DNA from: Hyphomicrobium sp.
GTDB taxonomy: Bacteria; Pseudomonadota; Alphaproteobacteria; Rhizobiales; Hyphomicrobiaceae
DNA: 64,000 nucleotides
Direction: 5' to 3'
Assembly (NCBI RefSeq): GCF_009026145.1
Contig: NZ_WBUE01000006.1
Span: forward strand, 1 to 64,000
Shown here: positions 63,812 to 64,000 of the stretch, piece by piece
How the letters are laid out: every line of letters begins with the position of its first letter
Numbering within the stretch: position 1 is the first letter of the stretch
Position numbers and translations under genes: made by a program
Notes under the pieces: model-generated
Databases searched by the model: none
What the model saw: only the letters and a program-made list of their open reading frames with translations
What the model was told of the DNA's origin: nothing

Positions 63812-64000
63812 CTACTGAGCGGCTTCGCGGCCGACCTTCGCGGTGGCGATGGGCACCACCTCGCTGCCATTGAGCGTCAGCGCGATCTCGCCGCGCTTCA
63901 GGCGCAGCGCATCCTCGCCAAACAGCCGCCGCCGCCAACCTTTGAGCGCCGCAATGTCGGGATCGGGCTCCACCGCAATGCGCTCCAAATCCTCCGAGCT
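63812..64000 (-). CDS. rnd: Ribonuclease D, C-terminal fragment (runs off the window)
   Basis: The last 62 residues of a minus-strand gene, stop at 63812. [20 protein letters not shown], then [20 protein letters not shown], match the end of RNase D, a 3'-5' exoribonuclease of tRNA maturation; this is the HRDC-containing C-terminal region. rnd near ppk-ppx is common in Hyphomicrobiales, here on the opposite strand. The catalytic DEDD part is outside the window. Confidence 0.8.
   Translation of the reverse strand, partial: SSEDLERIAVEPDPDIAALKGWRRRLFGEDALRLKRGEIALTLNGSEVVPIATAKVGREAAQ

Overview
The window is high-GC DNA with tightly packed genes and reads as a chromosomal segment of an alphaproteobacterium of the order Hyphomicrobiales (Rhizobiales). 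The support is gene order I know from that group: smc / DsbA-like / DUF721 / mutY; ccrM-rnhB-radical SAM; moaB / UDG / ETF-QO / TPR / ispE; ispB / DUF2007 / trmN6-like / S49 peptidase / glyQ-glyS; and DUF2066 / CDP-alcohol transferase / AI-2E permease / hdaA / ppk / ppx. The genus cannot be decided from sequence reading alone. I saw no tRNA, rRNA, CRISPR array, transposase, integrase or prophage gene.

Layout. Positions 1-508 hold the end of a MoxR-type ATPase gene and the start of a DUF58 gene. They are joined in frame to the middle of smc and have different codon use, so this looks like an assembly chimera or a recent junction. Positions 0.5-6 kb carry chromosome maintenance and oxidative folding or repair genes (smc, two DsbA-like proteins, a DciA-like DUF721 protein, mutY). 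Positions 6-20 kb are mixed: a ThDP decarboxylase, a c-di-GMP phosphodiesterase, an RlpA-like protein, Ku with a small partner, an FAD monooxygenase, the cell-cycle methylase ccrM, rnhB, a radical SAM protein, a glycosyltransferase and moaB. Positions 20-29 kb hold UDG, ETF-QO, a TPR protein, ispE, a soluble chemoreceptor-like protein and ispB. Positions 29-45 kb hold a methyltransferase, an S49 peptidase, an MBL hydrolase with a divergent AraC regulator, a frameshifted autotransporter, glyQ/glyS, an ABC-F protein and ndk. Positions 45-53 kb are more accessory: a DUF1624 membrane protein, an FAD oxidoreductase, a cytochrome c, two NicO-type metal transporters around a wrecked metal-sensing repressor, and a P450. 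Positions 53-64 kb hold purM and purN with a His-rich gene between them, the hdaA-ppk-ppx block, a DnaJ-like protein and the end of rnd.

The most unusual feature is a dispersed composite element of about 170 bp present three times (2453-2619, 20858-21029, 58721-58888). Each copy is a pair of two different long hairpins joined by a 13-14 bp spacer, and every hairpin begins and ends in CTAG. One hairpin type starts CTAGTGTGAT and the other CTAGTGTCC. The arms differ between copies but stay complementary, which suggests selection on structure or a shared copying mechanism. Read toward smc, the UDG gene and ppk, the order is always CC-hairpin, GAT-hairpin, gene.

A second repeat family, with ends like CTGTCATCCCGGG, occurs as two nearly full copies (37092-37286, 42714-42907) and two half copies. 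The half copies lie in inverted orientation on either side of a broken GIY-YIG nuclease gene.

Three genes are broken: the autotransporter (one frameshift), the GIY-YIG nuclease (one frameshift) and the RcnR/CsoR-type repressor (at least four frame changes). The other genes read cleanly, so at least the repressor looks like true decay.
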